Origin: Marinococcus sp. PL1-022
GTDB lineage: Bacteria; Bacillota; Bacilli; Bacillales; Marinococcaceae
Reading direction: 5' to 3'
Assembly: GCF_033845285.1 (NCBI RefSeq)
Contig: NZ_JAWXCX010000001.1
Location: 1,937,495-2,001,494 of the forward strand
DNA: 64,000 nt
Every line of letters starts with the position of its first letter. Position 1 is the first letter of the stretch. The notes beneath the pieces were generated by a model. It worked only from the letters and a program-made list of their open reading frames with translations. It ran no database searches and was not told where the DNA came from. Shown here piece after piece: positions 27,891 through 36,686 of the stretch. The position numbers and the translations under genes are program-made.

Positions 27891-28640
27891 TCATTCGACG
27901 TTCCACTTTTCCATCTGCTCCAAAAAACGCCTCGCCTTTAAATGAATACCTGCGTACGAATCATAATAGCTGTTCAGGACATCCTTCAGCTCTTTTTTCG
28001 TTTCGGCTGATACAGAAACAGAACCGATCCGGTGCACATCAATATAGAAAAACGTCCGTAAGAGCCGCACCGTTTTCGGCTGAATGCGGAACCGGTACGG
28101 ATCCATCTCCCAGCACAGATGACAGAGAAAGCCCGCTTCGCGAATGGAAAAATGAAAGGTGCCCTCCTGCCGGCCGCAGTTCACACAGCGGTCGATCACA
28201 GGCTGAATGCCTGCCACGGCAGTCATTTTCACTTCAAAGAGCCGGATGAGCACTTCAGCGTCCTCCCCTTCGTCGATACGCCGCAGAAGCTGCCAGAACA
28301 GCTCAAATAAATAAGGATTTCGTTCCTGGTCCACCGTCACTTTATCAAGAAGCTCGGACAAATAGGAGGCGTAGGAAGTGAGAACGATATCTTCACGCAC
28401 GCTGCGGAATGAATCTGTGACATCCCCCTGGCTGAGCGTTCTCATTCCTTTGCCCGGATAGTACACAAACGTTCCGTAAACAAAGGGCTGGGAGATCGAG
28501 CGCAGGCGGCTGCTTGGTTTCTTTGCCCCTTTGGCCATCATCGCCATTTTTCCGTGCTCTCTTGTATACACCGTTAACACTACGTTGGATTCCCCGTAGG
28601 AAGCAGTCCGCAAAACAATTCCTTCTGTTTTCTGAATCAT
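27891..28640 (-). CDS. recO: DNA repair protein RecO
   Basis: 249 residues. RecO helps RecA load on single-stranded DNA and anneals strands. The N-terminal OB fold (~1-80, starting TEGIVLRTASYGESNVVLT) and the C-terminal zinc site (CVNCGRQEG... CHLC, near 148-176) are present. It follows era after 27 bases; the small yqzL gene found between them in Bacillus subtilis is not seen. Its end abuts the glyQS promoter. Confidence 0.95.
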   Translation of the reverse strand: MIQKTEGIVLRTASYGESNVVLTVYTREHGKMAMMAKGAKKPSSRLRSISQPFVYGTFVYYPGKGMRTLSQGDVTDSFRSVREDIVLTSYASYLSELLDKVTVDQERNPYLFELFWQLLRRIDEGEDAEVLIRLFEVKMTAVAGIQPVIDRCVNCGRQEGTFHFSIREAGFLCHLCWEMDPYRFRIQPKTVRLLRTFFYIDVHRIGSVSVSAETKKELKDVLNSYYDSYAGIHLKARRFLEQMEKWNVE

Positions 28641-28667
28641 GCTGTTCCTCCGCTCACAGGCGATTTC

Positions 28668-29570
28668 TTAATATTCATCCTCGCGATATCCGTTCTCCCG
28701 AAGCAGATACGCACTGTTTCTCCAGTCTTTTTCCACCTTCACCCAAAGCTCTACAAACACCTTTGAGCCAAGCATTGACTCAATATCTGCCCGGGCCCGC
28801 TGCCCGATTTCCTTGAGCATCGACCCCTGCTTGCCGATAATAATGCCTTTTTGAGTCGGGCGTTCAACAACAATAGTAGCTGCCACATACACCGCACCGT
28901 TTTCCCGTTCCTTCATTTCATCGATAACGACGGCGAGCGAATGCGGAACTTCTTCGCGAGTCAGCTGCAGGGCTTTTTCGCGGATCAGTTCACTCACGAT
29001 AAACCGTTCCGGGTGATCGGTGACCTGATCTTCCGGATAAAACTGCGGTCCCTCCTCGAGATATTTGGTAAGTTCTTCGAGAAGCGTCGTCACGTTATTT
29101 CCGTTCAACGCAGAAACTGGCACGACCTCGGCAAAATTATACCGTTCGGAATAGCTTGCAATCACCTTGAGCAACTCGTCCGGATGGACTTTATCGATTT
29201 TATTAACGATTAAAAATACCGGCGTGTCTGTCCGCTTCAGTTTTTCAATAATATATTCCTCACCGGGGCCATATGATTCTGACGCATCGATCAGGTATAA
29301 AATAATATCAACATCGTTCAGTGTCTGCAGAGCAGCACGAACCATAAAATCGCCCAGCTTGTGCTTTGGTTTATGAATGCCCGGAGTATCGATAAAAACA
29401 ATCTGGGAATCTTCTGTCGTGTAGACTCCCTGGATTTTATTTCTTGTTGTCTGTGCTTTATCACTCATGATCGCAATCTTTTGGCCAAGCACCTGATTCA
29501 TTAATGTGGACTTTCCCGCATTGGGCCGCCCGATTAGGGCGGCAAAACCGGAATGATACTCTTCACTCAT
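28668..29570 (-). CDS. era: GTPase Era
   Basis: 300 residues. Era binds 16S rRNA 3' end and helps 30S maturation. G1 GRPNAGKST (near 14), G3 DTPG (near 61), G4 NKID (near 122) and the C-terminal KH domain with the [16 protein letters not shown] loop (near 236) are intact. Downstream of cdd in the phoH-ybeY-dgkA-cdd-era-recO run. Confidence 0.97.
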   Translation of the reverse strand: MSEEYHSGFAALIGRPNAGKSTLMNQVLGQKIAIMSDKAQTTRNKIQGVYTTEDSQIVFIDTPGIHKPKHKLGDFMVRAALQTLNDVDIILYLIDASESYGPGEEYIIEKLKRTDTPVFLIVNKIDKVHPDELLKVIASYSERYNFAEVVPVSALNGNNVTTLLEELTKYLEEGPQFYPEDQVTDHPERFIVSELIREKALQLTREEVPHSLAVVIDEMKERENGAVYVAATIVVERPTQKGIIIGKQGSMLKEIGQRARADIESMLGSKVFVELWVKVEKDWRNSAYLLRENGYREDEY

Positions 29571-29599
29571 TATTTTCCCTCTTCTTTCCTGCTTTCATA

Positions 29600-29995
29600 C
29601 TATAAATCCTCCGGGCCGAATGCTCCCGGGAGCAGCTCTTCCATCGTCGTTACTTTCATGTCCCCCTGCAGGTTGCCCAATACAATCCGGGCGTCCTTCG
29701 GCAGAAACTCAGAAAGCACCTGCCGGCAGGCGCCGCACGGAGCGACCGGTCCTTTCGTATCGGCGATGACAGCTACCATTTTTCCGCTTCGCATGCCTGT
29801 ACGCAGCGCACTGAATACGGCTGTCCGTTCTGCACAGTTGCTTAACCCATACGAGGAGTTCTCAATATTACATCCTTCGTACCACTCACCGTCCTCTCCT
29901 ACAAAGACCGCTCCTACCGGAAAGTTGGAATACGGGACGTACGCTTGTTCTCTCGCCTGTTTAGCCCGTTCAAGCAGTTCGTTTTCTATAGCCAA
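29600..29995 (-). CDS. cdd: Cytidine deaminase
   Basis: 131 residues, homotetrameric class. It converts cytidine to uridine in pyrimidine salvage. The zinc and catalytic motifs NCAERTAVF (near 53) and PCGACRQVL (near 86) are intact. The start codon is TTG with GGGGGA ahead. Confidence 0.96.
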   Translation of the reverse strand: MAIENELLERAKQAREQAYVPYSNFPVGAVFVGEDGEWYEGCNIENSSYGLSNCAERTAVFSALRTGMRSGKMVAVIADTKGPVAPCGACRQVLSEFLPKDARIVLGNLQGDMKVTTMEELLPGAFGPEDL

Positions 29996-30011
29996 TGTAT
30001 TTCCCCCTTTG

Positions 30012-30395
30012 TCAGCTCAGCCATTCCCATAGGAAAGGCATAAAAATCATCACACCGATGATAACAGCAAATACAGCATAAATGAGCACCGCGCCGGCAG
30101 CAATGTCCTTGACTTCTCCCGCGGTTTTATTCCATTCCGGAGACACCAGATTTACAAGGCGCTCGAGCGCGGAATTGACCATTTCGAGTACGAGCATGCC
30201 GGCAATTGCCAGCAATAGAACGGTCCACTGCCATAAAGCGAGCCCGCACAGCCAGCCCAGAAGGACAGCTGCGAGGCCAAAAAAGACATGGAAGCGCATA
30301 TGACGCTCCTCCCGAAAGGCAAGGCGGATGCCTTTTCCGGCAAACACAAACCCGTCCCTCCAGCGCCTGGGCAGCGATTTATCGCGGTAATCCAT
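30012..30395 (-). CDS. dgkA: Undecaprenol kinase (DgkA family)
   Basis: 127 residues with three or four membrane helices and the family motif EMVNSALERLVNLVSPEWN (near 75), which binds ATP and substrate. In Gram-positives this family phosphorylates undecaprenol to recycle the cell-wall lipid carrier. Its start lies inside ybeY, with a 17-base overlap. Confidence 0.94.
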   Translation of the reverse strand: MDYRDKSLPRRWRDGFVFAGKGIRLAFREERHMRFHVFFGLAAVLLGWLCGLALWQWTVLLLAIAGMLVLEMVNSALERLVNLVSPEWNKTAGEVKDIAAGAVLIYAVFAVIIGVMIFMPFLWEWLS

Positions 30396-30840
30396 ACGCT
30401 TCCAGGATCCTTTCCTGACGCGAAAACATTGTTTGTTCTTCTTCTTTATTCATATGATCATAACCAAGCAGATGCAGCAGGCCGTGAACGGCCAGAAAGC
30501 CCAGCTCTCTTTCAAACGAATGACCATACTCCTCTGCCTGCTCCCGGGCTTTAGGAACGCTTATAATAATGTCTCCGAGCAGATTCGGAATGCCTTCGGC
30601 CTGCGGCTGAATCTCATCGTCATTCAACGCAAATGAAATCACATCAGTCGGCCGGTCGATTTCCCGGTATTCCCTGTTGACCGCCTGAATCATCTCGTTG
30701 TCCACAAAACTCACAGATACCTCCGAGCCATCTACGACTCCTTCTTCTTCACATGCGAACTGCAGGATGTTCTGCACCAGCTCCCAATGCTTCGGTTCCA
30801 CTTGTTCCGTTTCGTCTACCATATCCACTTCAATACTCAC
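30379..30840 (-). CDS. ybeY: rRNA maturation factor, endoribonuclease YbeY
   Basis: 153 residues. The zinc motif HGLLHLLGYDH (near 118) is that of YbeY, which acts in 16S 3'-end processing and ribosome quality control. Start GTG with GGGGTGG ahead. It lies 16 bases after phoH; in Bacillus subtilis the pgpH gene (yqfF) sits between the two and is absent here. Confidence 0.95.
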   Translation of the reverse strand: MSIEVDMVDETEQVEPKHWELVQNILQFACEEEGVVDGSEVSVSFVDNEMIQAVNREYREIDRPTDVISFALNDDEIQPQAEGIPNLLGDIIISVPKAREQAEEYGHSFERELGFLAVHGLLHLLGYDHMNKEEEQTMFSRQERILEAYGLPR

Positions 30841-30856
30841 GCCTGTCCACCCCTGA

Positions 30857-31861
30857 CTAGTTGTTTGTTGGTTTGTCCGGCCGGTTCAACGTACGCTTTG
30901 GATCGCCTTCCTCCTGTTCGTACGCATCAAGAATCTGCTGCACCAGTGTATGCCGCACAACATCCGTGGCCTCCAGGTAAACGAATCCAATATGATCGAT
31001 GTTTTTTAATATACGCGCCGCCACCTTCAGACCTGACTGCTGGCCTTTTGGAAGATCAATCTGGGTAAGATCCCCATTAACGATCATTTTTGAACCAAAC
31101 CCGAGCCGTGTTAAAAACATCTTAATTTGTTCTTTCGTCGTATTCTGTGCTTCATCAAGAATAACAAAAGCATCGTCGAGCGTCCGGCCTCTCATATAGG
31201 CAAGGGGAGCTACTTCGATCGTGCCTCTCTCCATGAGCCGCTGTGTATGCTCCGCCCCAAAAATATTATGCAGAGCGTCATACAGCGGACGCAGGTATGG
31301 GTCCACTTTTTCTTTCAGGTCGCCCGGAAGAAACCCGAGGCTTTCTCCAGCCTCTACCGCTGGACGGGTCAGCACAATCCGCTTCACCCGTCCCTCCTTT
31401 AAAGCATTGACCGCCATCACAACTGCCAGATAGGTTTTACCTGTACCTGCCGGACCAACGCCAAATATCATATCTTTACGGCGGATCTGGTCGATATATT
31501 CCTTCTGCCCTAAGGTTTTAATCATGACCGGCTTGCCTTCGGCGTTTACAGCAATCTGCTCCTGGAATAAATCTTCAAGCTTTTCAAGCTTTCCTTCTTC
31601 AGCCAGCTGCGCTGCATAGACAACGTCCCGTTCAGAGATCCGCACCCGTTTTTTCAAAAGCCTGGCCAAAGCCTCAATCACTTCTTCCACCAGTGCTGCC
31701 TGCTTTTCATTTCCTTCCACGATCAGTGAGCCGCCTCTGGTAATGATCGAAACGTCCAGCTTTTCTTCAAGCCGCTCAATGTGCACATCATTCGGACCAA
31801 ACAGCTGCTGTATGTCATTCATTTCATTCACTTGTAATTCTAGCGTTTTCTTTTCGGTCAA
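30857..31861 (-). CDS. phoH: PhoH family ATPase
   Basis: 334 residues. N-terminal KH-like region (~1-110) and PhoH ATPase domain with Walker A GPAGTGKT (near 138) and FVILDEAQNTT (Walker B, near 235). PhoH proteins are thought to act as RNA helicases or ribosome-linked ATPases; exact role unsettled. Start TTG, with AAGGAG about 11 bases ahead; a fallback ATG lies 13 codons downstream. First gene of a new transcription unit. Confidence 0.94.
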   Translation of the reverse strand: MTEKKTLELQVNEMNDIQQLFGPNDVHIERLEEKLDVSIITRGGSLIVEGNEKQAALVEEVIEALARLLKKRVRISERDVVYAAQLAEEGKLEKLEDLFQEQIAVNAEGKPVMIKTLGQKEYIDQIRRKDMIFGVGPAGTGKTYLAVVMAVNALKEGRVKRIVLTRPAVEAGESLGFLPGDLKEKVDPYLRPLYDALHNIFGAEHTQRLMERGTIEVAPLAYMRGRTLDDAFVILDEAQNTTKEQIKMFLTRLGFGSKMIVNGDLTQIDLPKGQQSGLKVAARILKNIDHIGFVYLEATDVVRHTLVQQILDAYEQEEGDPKRTLNRPDKPTNN

Positions 31862-31933
31862 TATAGCTCAGTCTCCTTGAGTATAATATCATATCCTTGC
31901 TGTTATCAGTTTTTTCGTTAGTATGCTAATTCT

Positions 31934-31962
31934 ACTCTACCACCACGCTGAGGGTGTTGCAA
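31934..31962 (-). promoter_or_regulatory. Probable phoH operon promoter
   Basis: TTGCAA (31957-31962), 17 bases, TAGAGT (31934-31939) on the minus strand, after the preceding operon's terminator. Confidence 0.65.
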
Positions 31963-31992
31963 AAAATAGCAGACATTTTAAACATTTAAGGC

Positions 31993-32023
31993 AAAAAAAG
32001 AACCTGATCCGAAGATCAGGCTC
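31993..32023 (-). terminator. Terminator of the nfeD-floA operon
   Basis: 10-bp stem (32000-32009 with 32014-32023, one G-T pair) closed by a UUCG tetraloop on the RNA, then seven T. It begins in the stop codon of the last gene. Confidence 0.93.
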
Positions 32024-32648
32024 ACTCATTACTGCTTTTTTTAGTGGAACGATGCGGCTCAATTCTCTCACGCGACATTGTTGACTGCCGCTGGTAAGGA
32101 TAACCGCTGCGCCTTGTGACCGGCGGGCTTAGTACCTCTGCCCATACGAGCCCGTTGGCCGCTTCTTTTTTGTTTATCGACCGCGGGTTTCTCCGCGCTC
32201 CGCCAATTTCTCCGTCTGACGTGATGCTTCCACGTTCAGCAGACTGCCGCGAAGCACGCTCAAGACGCTGACTTGCATTTTTCTTTTGCTTTTGAAGCTC
32301 TTCACGGCGCTTTTCATATTCCTTTAAAGCACTGCTTTTATTCTGAGGCTCATCTGACTCTTCTTTGTACAGCTCTGACTCTGCTTCCGGCACCCGGCGC
32401 GTTGGATGATTGCCAGGGCTTCCGGAGGGATCATTCTGAGGACGATTCGGCGTGTTTTCCTTGCGGGCATTTTCAAACTCTTCAAACAGGTCCTCAAGCT
32501 TACCGAACGCTCCGCGCCGTCTCGAATCGCTGTCGCTGCCCTCCTGCTGCTGGCTGCTGTCCCCCCGGCCGAGAAACGTAATCAAACCACCGAAGAGCAG
32601 CAGTAAAATCCACAGGTTATTAAACACTAGTTCAAACAGCTGCTCCAT
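32022..32648 (-). CDS. Unknown membrane-anchored protein, third gene of the nfeD-floA operon
   Basis: 208 residues from the ATG at 32648, which has AGAAGGTG nine bases ahead; a GTG four codons earlier overlaps that site. I do not recognise the family. Residues ~5-27 form one membrane helix; the rest is hydrophilic, rich in Ser, Glu, Arg, Asn and Pro, likely disordered, with a charged helical stretch near 110-140. A more ordered tail holds GLVWAEVLSPPVTRR, which looks like a conserved docking motif. It takes the place of yqfB in the Bacillus subtilis sigma-W operon, so a role with FloA and NfeD in the membrane is likely by position only. Confidence 0.75.
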   Translation of the reverse strand: MEQLFELVFNNLWILLLLFGGLITFLGRGDSSQQQEGSDSDSRRRGAFGKLEDLFEEFENARKENTPNRPQNDPSGSPGNHPTRRVPEAESELYKEESDEPQNKSSALKEYEKRREELQKQKKNASQRLERASRQSAERGSITSDGEIGGARRNPRSINKKEAANGLVWAEVLSPPVTRRSGYPYQRQSTMSRERIEPHRSTKKSSNE

Positions 32649-32682
32649 CGCTTCATTCACCTTCTTCTACGGACAAAGTCCC

Positions 32683-33693
32683 TTATTTATCGGTGTGTGG
32701 ACGGTTGTAAGGCCCGTTTTGATCGTCGTCTTTACCGGATTTACTGATCGACTCACGCATATCCGTATCAGACATTACGTTCTGGATATTCATATAATCC
32801 ATGACCCCAAGGTTTCCGGAGCGCAGTGCTTCTGCCATTGCCATTGGCACTTCTGCTTCGGACTCGGTAACTTTCGCACGCATTTCTTCTACGCGTGCTT
32901 TCATTTCCTGTTCCTGGGCTACAGCCATGGCACGGCGTTCTTCGGCCTTCGCCTGGGCGATGTTTTTGTCTGCTTCCGCCTGGTCAGTCTGCAGTTCTGC
33001 ACCAATGTTTTTGCCAATGTCAATATCGGCAATATCGATGGATAAAATCTCAAAGGCCGTACCTGAATCCAGGCCTTTGGAAAGCACTGTCTGCGAGATG
33101 CTGTCCGGATTTTCCAACACTTTTTTATGGTTTTGAGAAGAACCAATCGTCGAAACAATACCTTCACCTACACGGGCGATAACGGTATCTTCACCGGCAC
33201 CCCCGACCAGGCGGTCTATGTTTGCCCGCACGGTGATTCTTGCTTTTGCTTTTACTTCAATGCCGTCCATTGCGACACCGGCAATAAATGGTGTTTCAAT
33301 AACTTTCGGGTTAACACTCATCTGTACAGCTTCCAATACATCACGGCCGGCAAGGTCAATAGCCGCACAACGCTCAAATGTAAGTTCAATATTTGCACGC
33401 TGGGCAGCGATTAGTGCGTTAACCACACGGTCCACGTTACCGCCAGCCAGATAGTGGCCTTCAAGCTTGTTCAACTCAATATCGAGTCCGGCTTTTTCTG
33501 CTTTGATCATCGGATTTACTACTCTCGACGGAATAACCCTCCGGAGCCGCATACCGACAAGCTGGAAAATACCTACTTTCACCCCTGCGGCAAGCGCCGA
33601 AATCCAAAGCGCAACCGGAACAAAGGTGAATAAAATAACGAGCGCTATTAAAATAATAGCTAATACAATAACGAGGCCTATATCAATTCCCAT
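32683..33693 (-). CDS. floA: Flotillin-like protein FloA
   Basis: 336 residues. N-terminal hairpin membrane segment (~5-50), SPFH domain (~60-190) and a C-terminal coiled coil rich in Ala/Glu with repeated EA pairs (~230-300). FloA scaffolds ordered membrane microdomains and affects secretion, cell-wall synthesis and antibiotic resistance. The start lies one base past the nfeD stop codon with GAAGGG ahead. Strongly coupled to nfeD, its usual partner. Confidence 0.96.
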   Translation of the reverse strand: MGIDIGLVIVLAIILIALVILFTFVPVALWISALAAGVKVGIFQLVGMRLRRVIPSRVVNPMIKAEKAGLDIELNKLEGHYLAGGNVDRVVNALIAAQRANIELTFERCAAIDLAGRDVLEAVQMSVNPKVIETPFIAGVAMDGIEVKAKARITVRANIDRLVGGAGEDTVIARVGEGIVSTIGSSQNHKKVLENPDSISQTVLSKGLDSGTAFEILSIDIADIDIGKNIGAELQTDQAEADKNIAQAKAEERRAMAVAQEQEMKARVEEMRAKVTESEAEVPMAMAEALRSGNLGVMDYMNIQNVMSDTDMRESISKSGKDDDQNGPYNRPHTDK

Positions 33694-33694
33694 G

Positions 33695-35047
33695 TCATGA
33701 TTCCCTTCTTTCTTTGTTAGAATAAGGCTTTACTACAACACGCGTGCCTTCTACACGCACTACCTGCACAGCGTCTCCGCGGTCGAGGTAGCGGCCGTCT
33801 GAAACAACATCAATTTTTTCCCCGTCAATTTCTGCCGCACCGGTCGGATGCAATGGGGTTAATGCCGTTCCTTCTCTGCCCAATAAGTCCGTTCTGCCTT
33901 CATTTGATACATATCCATCCTTTGAAGAAAAAGTGTCCTGAAGCACCAGCTTTTTCATCGGCCCCCGTTTTCCAAAGCCCACCACCATGACTGCTGCTGC
34001 GATGATGGCGGCTACAGCTGCCAGTACAACGGAAATCGCCATGACGGAAATAGAAAACGAGGACATAAACAGGCTGCCAACGACTGCCCCTATACCTAAT
34101 ATACCAAAAATTCCAAAACCAGGAACAAAGAATTCTATCAGCAGCAGAAGCAGGCCGACGCCAAACAACAGCAGGCCTTCGAAACCAGCAAAGCCGGCAA
34201 TCATATGACCGAAAAAGAAAAGTCCTAAGGATGCGAGACCGATACCTCCGAAAATTCCAAATCCCGGTGAAAATACTTCAAGTATTAGGCCGATCATGCC
34301 AACGCTGAGTAAAATCGGAATCACGTAAGGACTCGTCACCCACCTTGCGACCTGCTCGGCTGCGCTGATATCTGCTTCTTCCACTGCAGCACCGCCCAGG
34401 TTCATCTGACTGAGAAGATCATCCCTGCTGTCGGCAATGTACTCCGCATAGCCCACCTCATCAGAAGCTGCTTCCGATGCCGTAAGCGTTAACAGTTCAC
34501 CTTTTCCGGCACGATAATCCGGCAGCTTAACTCCAGGATCCGCCATTGCTTCTGCATACACCGGGTCTCTGTCATTTGATTCAGCTGCATTGACCATATT
34601 AGACACCCAGGCCGACTGAGCCTTGTCAGATGCTGCATTCCCTGATCCGTCAATAACCTGGGCAGCTCCCATTTCTGTTTCAGGCGCCATGGCAATTTCG
34701 TCAGCGCTCAAAGCGAGAAACGCTCCTGCTGACATGGCCTGATCCGTTACATATGCTGTAGTTGGAATAGATGTGCCGTTGATAATTGAAGCAATCTCCC
34801 CTGCGGCATCCACCGCGCCTCCGGGTGTGTCCAGCTCAAAAATAATCCTGTCGGCATCAGCTTCCTCCGCTTCTTCCACTGATCGTTCCAAAAATGCGGC
34901 CATTCCCTGCTCAACGGTCTGTTCAACCGGGATAACATACACGGTCTGATTTTCACCGGCCCCCTGTACAGATGCCGGAAGCCAGGCAGCTGTCATGAAA
35001 AGCACGGCAAGAATAACGGACAACCATCTGCTTTTTCTCTGCTCCAC
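33695..35047 (-). CDS. nfeD: NfeD family membrane serine protease, long form
   Basis: 450 residues: signal peptide (~1-28), ClpP-class protease domain (~35-225) with catalytic Ser in [11 protein letters not shown] and Lys in SDKAQSAW, then four to five membrane helices (~235-370) and an NfeD OB-fold (~385-445). Such proteins act with flotillins or stomatins; they may clip membrane proteins. Start GTG with GGAGGGGGG ahead. First gene of nfeD-floA-unknown, behind a sigma-W-type promoter. Confidence 0.94.
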   Translation of the reverse strand: MEQRKSRWLSVILAVLFMTAAWLPASVQGAGENQTVYVIPVEQTVEQGMAAFLERSVEEAEEADADRIIFELDTPGGAVDAAGEIASIINGTSIPTTAYVTDQAMSAGAFLALSADEIAMAPETEMGAAQVIDGSGNAASDKAQSAWVSNMVNAAESNDRDPVYAEAMADPGVKLPDYRAGKGELLTLTASEAASDEVGYAEYIADSRDDLLSQMNLGGAAVEEADISAAEQVARWVTSPYVIPILLSVGMIGLILEVFSPGFGIFGGIGLASLGLFFFGHMIAGFAGFEGLLLFGVGLLLLLIEFFVPGFGIFGILGIGAVVGSLFMSSFSISVMAISVVLAAVAAIIAAAVMVVGFGKRGPMKKLVLQDTFSSKDGYVSNEGRTDLLGREGTALTPLHPTGAAEIDGEKIDVVSDGRYLDRGDAVQVVRVEGTRVVVKPYSNKERRES

Positions 35048-35093
35048 CTCTATCCCCCCTCCCGTTCATTAGTTATATGTCTATACTCTTATG

Positions 35094-35120
35094 TACGAGG
35101 ATAAAGATAAAAGCGTTTCA
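35094..35120 (-). promoter_or_regulatory. Sigma-W-type promoter of the nfeD-floA operon
   Basis: Minus-strand TGAAAC (35115-35120), 17 bases, CGTA (35094-35097), the sigma-W consensus. The same operon (yqeZ-yqfA-yqfB) is sigma-W-controlled in Bacillus subtilis. Confidence 0.9.
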
Positions 35121-35162
35121 ATTTTTTCCCGTTTATTTCAGCAGGAAGACTCGCTTATGTTT

Positions 35163-35207
35163 AAAAAAAGAGACCGAACCGGAACTAAACCCTGATTCGA
35201 TCTCTAG
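35163..35207 (-). terminator. Terminator after yqeY
   Basis: Imperfect stem AGAGATCGAA...TTCGGTCTCT with inner pairs, followed by seven T on the minus strand. Confidence 0.75.
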
Positions 35208-35218
35208 CTTTCTTATTA

Positions 35219-35665
35219 TCAAGAAGATAAATGCTTTTTCACTAATTGATTTACCTGGGAACCGTCCGCTTTTCCGCTGATTTTAGGCATCACCGCAGAC
35301 ATCACCGTTCCCATGTCTTTCATCGAAGATGCATTCTCCTCCTGAATGGTTTCTTTCACAATCGATTCCAATTCTTCATTCGATAAAGGAGCAGGAAGAT
35401 ATTCAGATATGACGTCCATTTCGAACCTGGTCTGTTCTGCTAAATCTTCCCGTCCTGCGTTTTCAAACTCATGGAGGGAATCTTTTCTTTGTTTCATTTC
35501 GCGGTTTAAAACCGCTGTTGCTTCGCTTTCATCAAGCTCTTTATTGAGCTTGATAGCTTCATTCTGCATCGATGCCCGCAGGCCTCTGATAACATTTAAA
35601 CGCTGTTTTTCCTTGTTTTTCATCGCTGACTTCATGTCACTGCTTAAACGATCCATGAGTTCCAA
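35219..35665 (-). CDS. yqeY: YqeY family protein (GatB-like tail domain)
   Basis: 148 residues. The family resembles the tRNA-binding C-terminal domain of GatB; its role is unproven. The start is TTG, preceded by AAGAAGGTG, and the N-terminus then aligns with Bacillus subtilis YqeY. Conserved blocks: RKDSLHEFENAGREDL and a C-terminal GKADGSQVNQLVK. Follows rpsU after 20 bases, an arrangement conserved in Bacillus. Confidence 0.93.
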   Translation of the reverse strand: MELMDRLSSDMKSAMKNKEKQRLNVIRGLRASMQNEAIKLNKELDESEATAVLNREMKQRKDSLHEFENAGREDLAEQTRFEMDVISEYLPAPLSNEELESIVKETIQEENASSMKDMGTVMSAVMPKISGKADGSQVNQLVKKHLSS

Positions 35666-35685
35666 GGATGCAGCACCTTCTTTAC

Positions 35686-35859
35686 TTAAAACTTACGTTT
35701 TCTAGCTTCTTCGCTTTTCTTCTTACGACGAACACTAGGTTTTTCGTAGTGTTTGCGTTTTTTCACTTCAGCCATTGTTCCTTCTTTGGAAAGGCTACGC
35801 TTAAAACGGCGAAGAGCGGCATCAATATCTTCATTCTTTTTCTTTCTTGTCTCTGCCAT
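35686..35859 (-). CDS. rpsU: 30S ribosomal protein S21
   Basis: 57 residues, very basic, starting [20 protein letters not shown] and ending in a Lys/Arg-rich tail. GGAGGGAGG precedes the ATG. S21 sits near the 30S platform and helps base-pairing at the anti-Shine-Dalgarno. First gene of rpsU-yqeY with a strong promoter upstream. Confidence 0.97.
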   Translation of the reverse strand: MAETRKKKNEDIDAALRRFKRSLSKEGTMAEVKKRKHYEKPSVRRKKKSEEARKRKF

Positions 35860-35939
35860 GTGATTCCCTCCCTCCGAACAACCAATCTAACTAATATATG
35901 AATAAAGACTATTACTCAAATACTAGCCATTTGGTAAAT

Positions 35940-35968
35940 AGTATAAAGCATCTATGCCAAAAAATCAA
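35940..35968 (-). promoter_or_regulatory. rpsU-yqeY promoter
   Basis: TTGATT (35963-35968), 17 bases, TATACT (35940-35945) on the minus strand, about 80 bases upstream of rpsU. Confidence 0.82.
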
Positions 35969-35989
35969 CGAGCGGGCAGGCAGAGATTG

Positions 35990-36658
35990 TCAGTAGTTTT
36001 CACTTGAGGTTTCGCCCTGCAGGATTTTCACCCCAGAGCTTGCACCGAGCCGGGAAGCTCCGGCCTCAATTAATGCAAGAGCAGTCTGGCGGTCCTTAAC
36101 CCCGCCACTCGCTTTTACGCCGGCACGGTCGCCCACTGCCTCTTTCATCAGCCGCACATCTTCGATCGTTGCTCCTCCTCCGTTAAACCCGGTGGATGTT
36201 TTCACAAAATCTGCGCCGGCTTCAACGGCAAGACCGCAGGCGGTCTTCTTTTCTTCATCCGTTAACAGCGCCGTCTCTATTATCACTTTCACCAGCGCCT
36301 CCTGATTTGCAGCCTGTACGACCGCCTCAATGTCCGCGCGGACCAGATCATCTTCCCCGCTTTTTAAGGCGCCAATGTTAATAACCATATCAACTTCCTT
36401 CGCTCCGTTGGCGATGGCATTTTTCACTTCAAATGCTTTTGTTTCAGGATTTGTGGCACCGAGCGGAAAACCAATCACTGTGCAGACAAGCACCTCGGAG
36501 CCTTCCAGCTCTTTAGCTGCAAACGGCACCATCGCCGGGTTAATGCATACAGACTTGAAATGATTATCTTTGGCTTCCGTAGTGATACGTTTTATATCTT
36601 CAAATGTGGTTTCCGGCTTCAGCAGGGTGTGATCAATATACTGCGCGAGATCTGCCAT
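35990..36658 (-). CDS. deoC: Deoxyribose-phosphate aldolase
   Basis: 222 residues, class I aldolase. It splits deoxyribose 5-phosphate to glyceraldehyde 3-phosphate and acetaldehyde in nucleoside breakdown. The Schiff-base Lys lies in DFVKTSTGF (near 153), with the second Lys in VKASGGV (near 182). Starts 28 bases after mtaB; deoC is not in this place in Bacillus subtilis, so its position at the end of the heat-shock operon is a local trait. Confidence 0.96.
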   Translation of the reverse strand: MADLAQYIDHTLLKPETTFEDIKRITTEAKDNHFKSVCINPAMVPFAAKELEGSEVLVCTVIGFPLGATNPETKAFEVKNAIANGAKEVDMVINIGALKSGEDDLVRADIEAVVQAANQEALVKVIIETALLTDEEKKTACGLAVEAGADFVKTSTGFNGGGATIEDVRLMKEAVGDRAGVKASGGVKDRQTALALIEAGASRLGASSGVKILQGETSSENY

Positions 36659-36686
36659 ACTTTCTCCTCCAGTTCAACTGTTATAG

